51,037 nucleotides of DNA from Mastigamoeba balamuthi (taxonomy: Eukaryota > Evosea > Mastigamoebida > Mastigamoebidae). The stretch spans positions 1 through 51,037 of the forward strand of contig CACRSC010000020.1 in assembly GCA_902651635.1 (NCBI GenBank). The letters are read 5' to 3'. Positions within the stretch are counted from its first letter, which is position 1; each line of letters begins with the position of its first letter. The translations under genes and the position numbers were made by a program. The notes under the pieces are model-generated. The model saw nothing but the letters and a program-made list of their open reading frames with translations. It did no database searches and was not told the DNA's origin. Shown in pieces: positions 11,379 through 22,360 of the stretch.

Positions 11379-11864
11379 CCGTGTGTGTGCTCGCTCGCAA
11401 GGGGGGTTTGTGGAGGGAGAGCTGCGGGGGCTCTGGAGCGGAGAGAGGGGGCGCGGGATCTGCCTGCGCCGGTGCGGGCGTGTGCGGAGAGAACCCTGAG
11501 AACCGAGGTGGGGGTGTGGTGTTGTGGCCACGCTGATCTTTGGGGGACTGGGGTGAGTGGACCTCTGACTGGATAGTTCCTGAGAAGCGCTGCACTTTAT
11601 GTTCAACCGCTGGGGAATTACCCCCCACCCCCCAAACCCCGCTTTTTTCTGTGCGTTCAGGAGCCTGCACTGGCGCTTGCAAGGGACCCCCCCTCTCCCC
11701 TCCACCGCGCCCAGCCGCCTCCTCGTGCGGGATCCCTGGCGACAGCTTTGGTGTAACTGCAGTGCAGCAAAGAAACCGGGAAAGTGCAGTTCTGGCACCC
11801 CACTCATAATACTGCCGAGAGTTGTGTGCCCGTAGTCTGCACTGCCAGTGCACTCCCCACCGAT
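11379..11864. other. intergenic region between cyclin and SET gene
   Basis: This 486-bp gap contains the cyclin 5' region and the SET-gene 3' end, both on the minus strand. It has homopyrimidine patches (cccccaccccccaa near 11630). An open frame crosses it upstream of the cyclin but looks non-coding. Nothing else is seen. Confidence 0.35.
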
Positions 11865-13964
11865 TCAGAACTTCTGCCGTTTCGGGGGCCTGCTGGCGTC
11901 GGCAGCGGCAGCGTCCTGCACCTTCTGCTGCCTCTCGTGCCCCAGCAGCCGCTCGACGGCGTCCTGCACGATCGCCATGTCCTGCGCGCGCAGCGACTGG
12001 GCGCAGAGGGCCACGTACTCGCCCGCCTGCTGCCCCCGGGCGCCCGCCGCCCGCTCGGCCTCGGCGATGCGTGCGACGACCTGCGAGAGCACCGACAGCA
12101 GCGACCTGCGGACGCGCGCCTCGTTCTCGGGGCTGACGGCGTCGTCGTTGGGGACGCTGTTGTACAGCCGCCTGCTCTGCTCGCTCTCGCTCATCAGCAG
12201 CACGCGCAGCATCGCCAGCGTGTTCCACGAGACCTCTCCTCCGCGGGACACAGTGCAGTTCCTGCGCAGGGCAGCTCGGGGGTCAGGGGGACGCGGGGAG
12301 CGGGCTGGGGGTACTGCGGCGTCGGGAGGCCCAGCAGCCTGCTGCAGATCTCCCTCTTGGCGGGCATCCGCTTGTCCTCGCGCGCGAGCCCCTGCAGCAG
12401 CAGCTCGATCTCTGTGTCCAGCACGACCTTGTGCGCAGCGTTGGCGGGCGGCACGATGCCGTAGAGCGACATCAGCACCGCCGAGTCGTGCTGGCCGTAG
12501 CAGATGAACGCCTGCGCGCCCTCTGCGCACCCCGTGAGCGTCCTGATCTCGTAGCACCCCGTCGCCGCGTTGAGCCCAGCGTCCGTCTGCGCAAGGGAGG
12601 GGGGAGAGGGGGAGCCACTCAGCGAATGCACCACATTGCGTGTGCCTTGCGTGCGAATGAGAGACAGAACGTGCGAGAGAGAGAGAGAGAAGTGCGAGCG
12701 AGTATGCAATGCACAGTGTGGGAGGGTCGAGAGGCTGAGCGCACCTGGGCGTCGGGAGAGTGGTTCAGGAAGTCGGCATAGGGCACGAGGCAGCACGAGG
12801 GGGCCGCCCCGCGCACGGGGGCCGTCGTCATGTAGCAGCAGCGCGTCTGCACGATGCCCGACGCCCACACAAACTCCTCGTCGCTGGGCAGCGCCACGCC
12901 GTCCTTCTTCAGCGCCCCAAACACCGCCGCCTTCTCCAGCGCCAGTGCCTTGCGCCTCCTGGCCACCATGCCTGGCATGCCCCAGGCGTCAGCGAGCGGC
13001 TGGTTCGCAGGGGAGGGGCGTGCGAACCCGCGAGGTACGTCGACGCGAACAGCGACGAGCAGACGTCGACGGGCAGGTTGATCGAGGTGAGCAGCTGCGT
13101 GGGCAGCACCTCTGCGAGGGCCAACGATATGGGCTGAGTATGAGGGCACGGGTAACGAGCGGTAGAGACAGAAACATACATAGAGAGAAACAGAGAGGAG
13201 AGGAAGAGAAACAGAGCACAGTCAGAGAAACCGAGACAGAGGAGAGAAAGAGAAACACGAAACAGGCAGGGCCGGACATACAGAGAGACAGAAACAGAGA
13301 GCAACGGAGGCAGAGACAGTCATAGACATAGAAACAGAGATGGAGAAACCGAGGCAGAGGAGAAGGAGAGAAACAGGAACAGAGAGACCCAAACACACAG
13401 AGACAGCAACAGAGAGCAACAGACAGAGGAAAGAGAAACAGGAACAGAGAGAGTCAGACACAGAGACAGAAACAGGGAGACAGAGACAGAGACAGAGAGA
13501 GAGGGCGCGGTGGAGGGCGACTGCTGACGGAGGTATGGCCACCAGAACGAAGACCTGCCGCGTGCGCGCTCGCGTAGGAGCGCGTAGCAGAGGCGGGCGG
13601 CCGGTGGGTCGGGGCACGCGCGGAACCTGCCCGCCACCTCCGAGGGCTCGTCGCGGTCCGCAGTGGCGATGATCAGCAGCCTGCGGGGCACCCGCACCAG
13701 CACCTCGCCGGGCTGCGGCAGGGGCGGCGGCGGAACCGGCGGAGACGCGGTGAGAGCGGTGGCAGAGGCGGTGACGCGCTGACCTCGTAGGATCTGGTGG
13801 CGAGAAGACTATCGGGGGTTTGGGGGGATGGGCGGTCAATGAGGGGGCGCGGCGGGCGGGAGGTGCGAGCGGCCGGACCCTCTGCCAGTGTCCTGGAACT
13901 CGTGGACCTCGAGGCCTGCCGGAGCGGCGCCGTTGTGCCGCAGCCACCGCGTGAAGTCGTCCAT
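11865..13964 (-). CDS. SET-domain methyltransferase, SETD3/Rubisco-LSMT-like
   Basis: Seven exons (13964-13879, 13808-13784, 13712-13529, 13111-13028, 12971-12745, 12586-12315, 12261-11865) total 1275 nt, 424 aa. The N terminus FTRWLRHNGA, the SET start LLATRSYEPGEVLVRVPRRL, FWWPYLQEVLP, and the cofactor-binding LVPYADFLNHSPDAQ with FICYGQHDSAVLMSLYG (the NHSP and YG signatures) define the family. The C-terminal helical domain (RRSLLSVLSQVVARI) corresponds to the Rubs-subs-bind region. These enzymes methylate Lys or His in cytosolic proteins (SETD3: actin His). The second exon is a 25-nt micro-exon that restores continuity. The fourth-exon boundary has one alternative. The protein ends in a basic PPKRQKF that could act as an NLS. 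Confidence 0.88.
13112..13528 (+). repeat. purine-rich (AGAGACAGAAAC) tract filling a SET-gene intron
   Basis: The third intron of the SET gene (417 bp) is occupied from about 13155 to 13505 by an irregular AGAGA/CAGAAACAG repeat. On the coding strand this is an almost continuous polypyrimidine tract (TCTCTGTCTCTG) running toward the acceptor. It is far longer than other introns here and is likely a microsatellite expansion. Confidence 0.85.
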
Positions 13965-14493
13965 GGAGAGATGAAATCTGCTCACGAAAAAATCCATCAA
14001 ATCTGCCAAACACATGTCATCATAATTTGATGATGTCACTGTGCGAGACTCCACAGACCCACAACTTCGGCCACAGCCCCCGCACTCCCCCCACCCCTTT
14101 TTATGAAGCCCGTATCTGCAGAGGCTGGCTGCTCCGTTGCCGGCATCAGCTGGATGGACGGGTGGACTTCTATTCAGGTGTAGAACACTGAATATTACTC
14201 TGGTTGTATGGAAGACGTTATCGAAGAGAGCCACAACACATCAACACGACATGCCCTCAATCCTAGGTCATGCTCCACCTGAGAGCAGTAACCATATCCT
14301 GAGGGCCCTATGACCCGCTGCTCGAGCTCTGCCATACTATCGACATGCCGACCGGCGGTCCGCTCACCTCCGTGGCGGTAGCACGGGCGGGTGTCCCACT
14401 GCTCTGCATGGACGCACGGATGGGATGGGTCAGTAGATATCTCGCTCTAGATTCTGCTGATATTTCTATCTGTGATCTCACTCCTGACGCACT
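13965..14493. other. divergent intergenic region
   Basis: 530 bp lies between the SET gene start and the METTL21-like start. No ORF with coding character, repeat or RNA gene is seen. Composition is lower in GC than the flanking exons, as expected for promoters. Confidence 0.35.
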
Positions 14494-15252
14494 GTGCTGA
14501 TGGAGGTGGAGGACCTGCTCGGCGAGTCCGCCGGCGCCCTGTGGCCGCTGGACGACCCCGACGAGCGCACCTACGCCCACGGCGGTGCCACGCAGCGCGT
14601 GTGGTCGCTCTCGGCCGACCACCAGCACACGGCCGTCGGCCTCGTCGTCTGGCGCGGCGCCCTCGCCCTCTGCCGCCACCTGCTGCCCCCGGCCCCCGCA
14701 CAGCCCACCCACACCGCTTCCGGCCTCGCCGTCATCGAGCTCGGCGCGGGCCCGGGCCTCGTCGGCGTCGCCTGCGCTACGGCGGGCGTCGCGAGGACGG
14801 TTCTGATGACGGACTACGACGCGTCTGTGCTCGAGCTGCTGCGCAGGAACCGCGAGGCCAACGCAGAGGCCGCGCGGGCCGCGGGGTGCGCGCGACTCGA
14901 GGTCGCCGCGCTCGACTGGACCGCCCCCGTGGGGCCCGAGCGCGCGGGGGCGTACGACGTGGCGGTGGCGAGCGACGTCACGTACTGCCGCGAGCTCGTG
15001 GGGCCGCTGCTGCGGACGGCGGCAGCAGTGCTGAGGGCCGGGGGGCTGCTCGTCATGGCCAACGGCAGGACGCGCTCGCACGAGGACGAGGCGTGCAGGG
15101 CGGCGGCGGCGGCGGGCCTGCGCAAGGCGTACGAGCGGGCCGTGTCGCTGGGGGAGGACGGGGGGCTCGAGGACCAGGACGCCCAGCGGCCGTCGTGCAA
15201 CCCCAGCGACGTGGTCATCATCACGGCGTACCTGAAGCCCCTGGATGAGTGA
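14494..15252 (+). CDS. METTL21-type protein lysine methyltransferase (Methyltransf_16)
   Basis: A single exon of 252 aa; the start is ATG 14494 or the in-frame ATG 14500. It is a class I SAM-dependent methyltransferase: motif I LAVIELGAGPGLVGVACA, acidic motif II MTDYDASVLELLRRN, a DW pair (VAALDWTAP), post-I YDVAVASDVTYC (matching the DxxY-type substrate motif) and LLRTAAAVLRAGGLLVMANG. An N-terminal VWRGALALCRHL before motif I matches the W-x-x-x-x-x-L element of the METTL21/EEF-KMT group, which methylates chaperones or eEF1A. The specific substrate cannot be told. A diverged copy of the last codons lies at 17689-17792. Confidence 0.85.
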   Translation: MLMEVEDLLGESAGALWPLDDPDERTYAHGGATQRVWSLSADHQHTAVGLVVWRGALALCRHLLPPAPAQPTHTASGLAVIELGAGPGLVGVACATAGVARTVLMTDYDASVLELLRRNREANAEAARAAGCARLEVAALDWTAPVGPERAGAYDVAVASDVTYCRELVGPLLRTAAAVLRAGGLLVMANGRTRSHEDEACRAAAAAGLRKAYERAVSLGEDGGLEDQDAQRPSCNPSDVVIITAYLKPLDE

Positions 15253-16189
15253 CACGCGCACACCCGCACGCCTCGAGGGCACCCCACCCCACACAAGCAG
15301 CAGCCATCTTGGGCCACGGCAGCACAAATTATGGTGCGAGAGCAGCCAGGACTGCTTGAGTGGACTGTGCCATTCTCATGTGTGCACAACAGTCATGTGA
15401 GACTTTACCCAGCGCCACACCCCAGGGGAAGCTGAACACGGGCTTCAAAGGATGCCAAAATTGGAATTTGGAATATCGGGGCCACTGCGAGCATTTGTTG
15501 ACTGAGATGTGACATCATTATCTCATTTGGGTAACAATATTCGTGTTTCAAGTGTCAGAGTCTGACAATTCCAGATACTCTTTTGCCTCTGCATTCAACA
15601 AAAAGTGATGCACAAGCACACCATACCAGTCACCAAGGCAGCAGGAGCCGTGGCATCCTCAGGCAGGGCAGAATGCAGAGGCATGCCTTGCCATCTTGCA
15701 CAGCTTGCCCTGAACAAGGTCCACAAGTCTATGATCCCCACGGACTACGACCTCATCCTTACCAACCACTACCATACACCAGCCCAGATACTGTGTTCTG
15801 CATTTGGAGGAGCATGTGGGGTCATAGCAGCATGGGCCCTATTTGCTCATTGGCCCATAACATATATCACATTACAACTGATTTTGGCAAAAAGTATGAC
15901 TAATGCGTTGTTCTTCCCTGCTTACAGCTAGCATGTCAGTTTTGCTGCACCACATTGTGCTCACAATGAAGACAGAGAACTGTAAGATGTGCATCACTGA
16001 CATATTTAAGGACTTCTACAAGAACAAGAATTTGCATGTTCTTTCTTACATACACTGTGACTGATGCTTCTTTTAAAGGCCTGTATGGCATGAAGCACGA
16101 GAGTACAACAAGGCAATGAATAAACATTTGGTCATCGCTGCAACTTTTGCGCATGGAGCGATACATCTTTAGCGATGTTTTTTCAGCGC
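15253..16189. other. start of lower-GC repeat island, relic ORFs only
   Basis: After the methyltransferase the GC drops sharply. The plus frame at 15605-15931 contains hydrophobic stretches (FGGACGVIAAWALFAHWPIT). The minus frame at 15936-16193 is short and AT-biased. Neither resembles a known family and neither has clear splice structure. I treat them as decayed mobile DNA. Confidence 0.35.
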
Positions 16190-16480
16190 TCATTTAGTGC
16201 TCCCATCGCTAATTTAGCACTAATTTAGCGCTCCCATCACTAATTTAGTGCTGATTCTAGCGCTAAATAGTGCTACATTGCTAATAGTGATTTTAGTGCT
16301 ATATGCGACCTAAATTCAGTGTTATTGCTTTTTTTATATATTGCTATGCATTGCTTCAATTGCTACCAGCGCAAATATTTGCACTAGTAGCAATTGTAGT
16401 GCTATTTTAGCAATGCAATTCCATCGAATGCATCGCATGTAGCACTAACAATTGCATGTAGTGAAAGTTCAGTGCATTTA
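16190..16480. repeat. AT-rich degenerate repeat of TAGTGCT / AGCGCTA units
   Basis: About 290 bp are dominated by irregular copies of tttagtgct, agcgctaa and gctaattagc. Many pair with each other as inverted units. Similar words recur at 30850-30955. No coding potential. Confidence 0.6.
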
Positions 16481-16559
16481 GCACATTTTTGCGATTATTC
16501 ATCGCTGATTGTCTGTCTTTTTTTTCCAAGTCAAACCTCTGTTTTGGCTTTTTCACTGG

Positions 16560-17480
16560 GGTGGTCTGGGAAACCAGGCCTCCCTGGGAATACGGCGCAG
16601 GGGGTTCTCACTGAGGTACCAGGCATCAAGGTTCGTGATGATTGTTATGGCTGACCTCAGCAGGTCATTGCTCATCACCTTCTTCCCCTTGAACTTCTTG
16701 CCTACGATGTTGAATCGGGACATGAAGCCCAGGTAGTGCTCTACCCTGCTTCTTCAGTGCCTGTGAACTCGGTTCCACTGGCATTCGAACCTGGTGTACT
16801 TAAGTGCAGTTTTCCTTCGCCTTCCATTGATGGAGTCAAACAGAGAGGCGTGCTTGAAGGGGGTCAGCAGCTCACTGATTGGGACACTGACATAGGCATT
16901 GTCAGCCAGCAGCTGTGTCCCTTGCAGTTCCATGCCTGGAGCTGAGCTCTGCCAGATCTTCAGGTCGTGGCGAACCCCCTCGTACAACCCTTGAACGTCC
17001 ATGGGGATGCCCTGGTTGTTGACCACCACCTGGATCTTCACCACGTGACCCTTGTACTTGCCATTGTAGAACTTGTCCTGCTTCTTGCTGGGCCATGAGA
17101 TGTCAATGGCCTTGACATCCACAGACCCGTGGATCATACGAGACCAGGGTGGTGGAAGTCTGTTGGCCTCAGAAGTCTGGGCATTCCAGACACTCTGTGA
17201 TTATTGTAAAAAATTTAAAACGTGCATTTATCAATTGAATTGCTTATTATAAGTGCATCACCCTGATAACTAATTTTCGAAAAGTATAGCAGCAGGTCCA
17301 GCAGGTCTCCCAGCTTCTTGAAGGGGGTGTCTGGCCCTCCATAACGCTGAAATACCCGTTCCAGGAATTGGACAGGGTATCCCCAGTGTGCTTTGGCAAT
17401 GGACTTGTGCAGCTTGTGCAGGAGACGCTGCTGCCTGGCTACTTTTGCAGCAATGATGGGGTTGTCCTGGGACTTGACCA
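16560..17480 (-). pseudogene. PIF/Harbinger-like DDE transposase relic
   Basis: On the minus strand an N-terminal part (QDNPIIAAKVARQQRLLHKL ... KLGDLLDLLLYFSK, 17480-17275) is followed by the DDE core: IHGSVDVKAIDIS (first D), GHVVKIQVVVNNQGIPMDVQ, HDLKIWQSS, LLADNAYVSVPISELLTPF (second D), and after one in-frame TGA near 16756, RVEHYLGFMSRFNIVGKKFK (E). This matches DDE_Tnp_4 transposases of the PIF/Harbinger type. The stop between the second D and E, and a gap between the N-terminal and core parts, mean it is inactive as read. No terminal repeats or target duplication were found by eye. A second, shorter copy lies at 31635-31760. Confidence 0.75.
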
Positions 17481-17688
17481 TGTTGGTTGGCTGGGTTTTT
17501 GGCAAGTAGGTTGGCTGGGCTTTTGGCAAATGCAGTGTGTGTAGCGATGTATGTGCTGAATGCGTATTTAGTGAATGAATAAATGATATACAAGCGCAAA
17601 ATGCGTTTATGTGCATGCAGCGCATGACACGATTGACGTGATGTGACGTTGCCATTTCTCGGATTTTTCGCTGGAAAACGATTGGAGN

Positions 17689-17792
17689 AGGACCAGGACG
17701 CCCAGCGGCCGTCGTGCAACCCCAGCGACGTGGTCATCGTCACGGCGTACCTGAAGCCCCTGGCTGAGTGACACGCGCACGCCCGCACGCCT
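17689..17792 (+). repeat. diverged second copy of the METTL21-like 3' end beside an N
   Basis: Directly after the ambiguous base at 17688 the sequence repeats 15174-15277 (last 26 codons, stop and 3' flank of the methyltransferase) with three substitutions, then diverges. One substitution changes I to V and one D to A, just before the stop. The single N marks an assembly join, so this is either an allele/haplotype misjoin or the edge of a paralogue. Confidence 0.85.
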
Positions 17793-18139
17793 CGAGGTTC
17801 GAGGGCAGCCACACAAGCCACAGGTCTCTGAGAGAACTCCGTGACGTGTTTGAGGGAGATCAGGAGTTAGAAGCCCAGATTCTCCAGTGAGGGCTTACGG
17901 AGACCTCTCGACAGCTGAGTCAATTGCGTGGGACCCGGGCAGAGACAATTGTGTCGCTTCGCTGCGGACGCTGCTACCTCGGCCTCCTCCGTGGCCTCCT
18001 CCACTTCAGCCACTTTGCGCACCTTGTTCTTGTTGTTCACCCGTTCCACTACCGGTGAGGAATAGGCTCTTGCGAGCCAGGGAGTGATGGGGGGGGGGGC
18101 TCACGGTGGGTGGTGTGTGGGGGGAGCATGTGTGTTGTG

Positions 18140-19221
18140 AGGGCTGGCCAGGGTGGTTGCCACTGCCCCGAGAAGTGGAAAGGAACATCTGGAAGATGGT
18201 CTTCTCTGTTGGTGACTGACAGGACTGCTGCATGGAGCCAGGCCAAAGCAGCAGAGAACAAATACAAGTGTGCTGTGGGTAGCTCCAGCACAGGCTTGTA
18301 CATATTAAATAATCCTCTAAGTGAATTTGTAACAGACATAATTATTCGGCAAAATAAACACAGCATCAAAGAGAGAGTGGAGCAGCTTGAGCCAATCGAG
18401 ACAGTTCACTTCCGTATTGGCTGAAGCAATGGAAGGCGTTGTGGTGGACCAGGGGACCAAGCAGAGGAAGAGAGGAGAAGAGGGAGCAGTGAACCAGGAA
18501 AGACAACAGGAGGGCGTCTGTGGGGAAGCCTGGTATGCAGAGGGGACAGCAGACTGAGAGGCAGTGCCAGAGAGCTCATGTGAGACAGATCAGAGTGATG
18601 CAGGAACATACAGCATAGCACTGCAGAAGGAGAAGCTGGAGCTCACAGCACAGGTGAGCTCAGAGGAGCCCAAGGACAGCTGTGTTAAAGCACCTCAGAC
18701 AGCACTTCAGACACTCAGGAAGTACCAGGTGAGAAGAGCAGAGCTGCAGGAAGCAGAGAGCAGCATTGAGACGAGGTACAAGGAGGCCATAGAGCATCCA
18801 GGGTCCAGAGACTACCTGGAACCAGTGCTCAAGACACTTCAGAGGCCTCTGGAAGCCCTGCCTCTGGCCACACCAGCAGGACCCATAGCATCCCAGCTTA
18901 TCATCCCAAAGGAAGTCCTTGCTTGCCCTCTAGAAGTTAGAGAGCAAGATGACTGATGCCCAGATCGACCTGGTAATTGCCTTCATCAACGGAAGGAAGA
19001 GAGCCTTAGCCACAGTCTCTAGCTACATCAAGCAGAAGTGCACTGAAGTGACACCCCAGGTGGGTCCAGCAGTGGGAAAGGAGCTGCACAGTAAGCACAT
19101 CCTTCACAGCATCATTGGCTGGCTGCACATCGTGCTGAACATTGCGTGCATAGCACAGACGATTGTAGTCAGAGCTCCAGAGGAGGTAGAGGATGCAAAG
19201 GCAGACGTAGTGAACGAGTAG
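18140..19221 (+). mobile_element. unclassified repeated element, copy A
   Basis: Three plus-strand pieces lie in order. At 18171-18300 is EKWKGTSGRWSSLLVTDRTA followed by AWSQAKAAENKYK. At 18564-18956 is a coiled-coil ORF (SIALQKEKLELT, LQTLRKYQVRRAELQEAESS, IETRYKEAIEHP). At 18949-19221 is an overlapping ORF with a hydrophobic helix (HSIIGWLHIVLNIACIAQTI). The first two pieces have diverged homologues in the same order on the minus strand at 30.3-28.7 kb. That shows a dispersed element, or a duplicated gene of that element. I recognise no known family. The coiled coil and lack of an integrase-type motif leave the mechanism open. Confidence 0.6.
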
Positions 19222-21158
19222 TTTTTCAGTGCTGGGTTTCAGGAAGTATGTGCCAGAGCCAAAACACTGCACAAATCCAAAAGCCCAAGAAATAAACAAC
19301 TCACTGGGACATTGCGGTTTCCATCAGCTTGTACTTCTGCTCTGTTCCCAGTGTGCGAAGTGCAGCTATCTCTGCTTCATATGACGTGCTGGTGCTGGAC
19401 TTCAGCAGCTCCTCATCTTTCTTGGTCAGGAGATCTGCTCTGAAAAATGTAAGTTACCTCTTTGTACTGACACTTGAACAGTGGCGTACAGTGGACCTGC
19501 TTAATACAAGTGGTGTTCTGAGTGGCCAGCTCATTGCTGTAAATGTTGCACATATTATGTGCAATGCCACTCATCTTCCTCAACCAGCAGGAAGAAGTGC
19601 AATGTGGAAAAAATGACATTACGAACTCTTTCCTCTCTCTTGTTCTCTCTTACCACATTTCATCTGACTTTTCCTACAGGTCAGACATAAGAGCACTGTG
19701 ACGATGTCATCCAGGCTGTCTGGCCACTGAAGTTTCCGATGCTGTTTGCTGCACCCCCCTGGTGAGGAAGGGGGTGTGTGAGCACTACTGCAGCAACGTG
19801 TCATGCGTTTCCTTTTATTTCATCATTTACTAACACATAAGCTCAATAGGCGTGGAAGGACCAGCTTTAAGGTCACGGAGTTGGCAGGACCAAAGGCCAG
19901 GAGGCCAAGGAGAACATATCACCCTGACCCTGTACTTGATGCCATCAATAACATGATTGGGAGCACAGGAGCCTCCCAGGCCTCTGAGGCACCTGCTGGT
20001 CCTCAGTCACCCTCTTCCCAGGCACCTGCTGGTCCTCAGTGATCTCTCTCCCTACTCCTCTCACTTGAACATTTTCTGCTGCCCTGGGCTCCTCTTTCCC
20101 AAAAGCAAAAACATGATCTGCCTGCCCTTTTGATGGCAGTTAACAATTGATATTTATTCAACTGATTTAGATGTAGGGGTTTCTGTGGGTAGGTGGGCTC
20201 ACAAATTATATAGTGGCACGTAGCTGTTGTGTAGCACCACCATGTATAGCAGATCGTAGTGCCTCCATACGTAGAGGCACATAGTGCTGCCATTTGTAGT
20301 GGTACGTAGTGCCTCCATACGTAGTGGTGGTTAGCGGACCCTGCTGCAGCAGTGTGTAGTGTGCACCATGTAATACTGCAGCTCAGACAGCTCCTCCAGC
20401 TCGGCATTACTTGTGCCCAGAAGCCTGACATCCGTGTTCATGGTGAACATGAAGTTGAAGATGAGCACGACATCTCTCCCCAGCTTGTTGTGCATGAAAT
20501 GCGGGTTTATATGCTCAAAAGTGCCCTTGACTTCTGCCATTCTTCAGTTGCTCTGTCAGATAGTCGTGGTGCATGAGCTCTTTGAGCATCTTCTCCACAG
20601 ATGATGACCATCTGTGAAACGAGTCATCTCGGACCTTGTTCATTTCCTTCTGCCTCTCTATCTCCTCTGCAAGCTGTATGATGTCCCCCAGCAGACACAG
20701 CATGATTTCCTCGAACCAGTTCATGCCATCCTCTTTTCCTAATATCCTCTTTTAGAAAATGGCTCTGTCTATTACCAATCCCTTCGTTCTCTATGTCATC
20801 TCTGTGTTCCTGTACTACCGACCAGAGGCCAAGACCCACATGCCCCCCTGCTCCTTCCAACCCAGGACGAGAACTGGGACACATAAAAGAGTAGCACCTT
20901 CACGGATACCTGTGGTATGAAGACCCCATGTTTTTCCTGTGCAGACCATAGAGAATGAAGCAGCTGGTGTTTCTCAGCCTCTCGGCCCAGACTACCCATG
21001 TCGAACTGTCAATTCATGACTGGGCAGGAGTAGAACCTGCAGCCCTTGTTGGGCATCTCCTTCTTGCACTGGCAGAGAGCGCAGACAGAATTGCAGGGGC
21101 AGAGAGGTGTGCTCATGTTGCTGTGTGGCATTTGTTATAAAGTGAACCTTTCAGTGCA
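19222..21158. other. decayed repeat DNA with fragmented ORFs
   Basis: No intact gene. A plus frame at 19803-20042 ends in two copies of a short APAGPQS unit. A minus-strand reading at about 20880-20340, broken by two frameshifts, is helical: WFEEIMLCLLGDIIQLAEEI, VEKMLKELMHHDYLTEQLK, then VKGTFEHINPHFMHNKLGRD. Imperfect GTAGTG(G/C)-containing repeats occupy 20215-20340. I cannot assign these pieces. Confidence 0.4.
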
Positions 21159-21189
21159 TTGCACCTTCTCCTGTGCTGCTTACACCACG

Positions 21190-22360
21190 GATATTTTCCT
21201 CTCGTGATGTCAGAGCCGCCACCTCAGAATTTGTGGGGTGTGACTCTTTTTTGGCACGAAAAACTGCACATTCAAATCCCACACCAGACTGTTTGGTTCA
21301 ATAAGCAGTGGCCCAACCTTGTTGACAAGATGGCCTGCTCCTTCTGGCTCCAGGACTCGGTGATGCCATTCATGCTGTTGGAGCTGGCAGAGCCAACCCA
21401 CCACCTCTTCCTCGACCTTGACAGCAACAAGGACGAGTGCATGTTCCTGCATAACCAGCTTAAGGACTTCATGTACATCCTGCAGACTGCCATGGCCCGG
21501 GAGTTCGTCTTCACATCCCAATTCACTATGGTGCAGATGGGGTTGGGCATGCAGTGTGGCAAGGATGCTGGCCCCTGGACATGGTGGTTCAAGCACATAC
21601 AATGTGGATGCTGTTGACCTGTACATGTGCATTGTGCTCAAGTCAGTGCTGCACAATGAGGACGGCTCCCAGAGCACTGCACGTACCACCTCGTCTGGCC
21701 CTTCCTGATCATCCCTGGGCATGTCGCCAAGAACATGTTGTTCAACACTATCTTCGACAAGCCGAACCTTGTGTGGTACAAGGCTCTGCTCAAGCCTGAC
21801 ACTGAGGTCTGCAGCCGGGGAACTCTGTGTGCATTCATGAATGACAACAGTAAGAGACGTCCTATGCACTTCACGCAGAGGCTGCAGTGCCTATTCGAGA
21901 AGTCATACTCGGTTCCCATTCTCGTGTCAGAGGAGGGAGTCGGCAAGGATCTGCTGCTCTCTGATGCCATGATGGCCATCATCAGCAAGTACCACTTGCT
22001 GAACACGACCAGTGCCGAGGACATCACTGGCAAGTTCAACTCTGTCCTCAAGGGAAAGATCTACATTGTGTACAATCGTGAATGGCACCTCAGAGAAGAT
22101 CCTCAACCTCAGCCCGCAGAGCCAGGGCTATGTACACTGCCTGTGCAACAGCACTGTCAACAAGCACCTGCAGTACTGTGACAGCCTGTCATGCTGGCTG
22201 GCATTGCAGACGGGCAGCCAGTCACAGAGGGCAGCATCAAGTGCATCACAGACTACTTGTACAACATGGACATCTTGGACTTCGACTCCCACCATATCAT
22301 GATCACAGACTCCCTCGTGGACCAGAAGTTTGTGTCCATACCTGGTGGCACGAGTGTCTG
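21190..22360 (+). pseudogene. decayed primase / SF3 helicase of virophage, polinton-like virus or Maverick type
   Basis: Fragments in at least four plus-strand frames are collinear with a primase-helicase. They are: HHLFLDLDSNKDE, resembling the DxD strand of archaeo-eukaryotic primases (21396-21434); a helicase Walker A VPILVSEEGVGKDLLLSDAM with Asp after GK (21913 on); the family-typical DITGKFNSVLKGKIYIVYNREW, here split by a frameshift beyond; and DYLYNMDILDFDSHHIMITD (22251 on), matching the C-terminal DxxxFDxxxIxxT block of DUF5906-like SF3 helicases. Frameshifts separate the blocks, so it cannot make a protein. No capsid or packaging ATPase was recognised nearby. Confidence 0.6.

Noticed and set aside
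10302-11576. 424-codon plus-strand frame opposite the cyclin
   Set aside because: Antisense shadow of the cyclin exon; extremely Arg/Gly/Ala-rich with no motif, while the minus strand has a clear cyclin box.
14308-15327. 339-codon minus-strand frame opposite the METTL21-like gene
   Set aside because: Antisense shadow; the plus strand carries SAM-binding motifs in order.
16472-16736. Short plus-strand ORFs upstream of the Harbinger relic
   Set aside because: They are antisense to the C-terminal part of the transposase reading and have no independent support.
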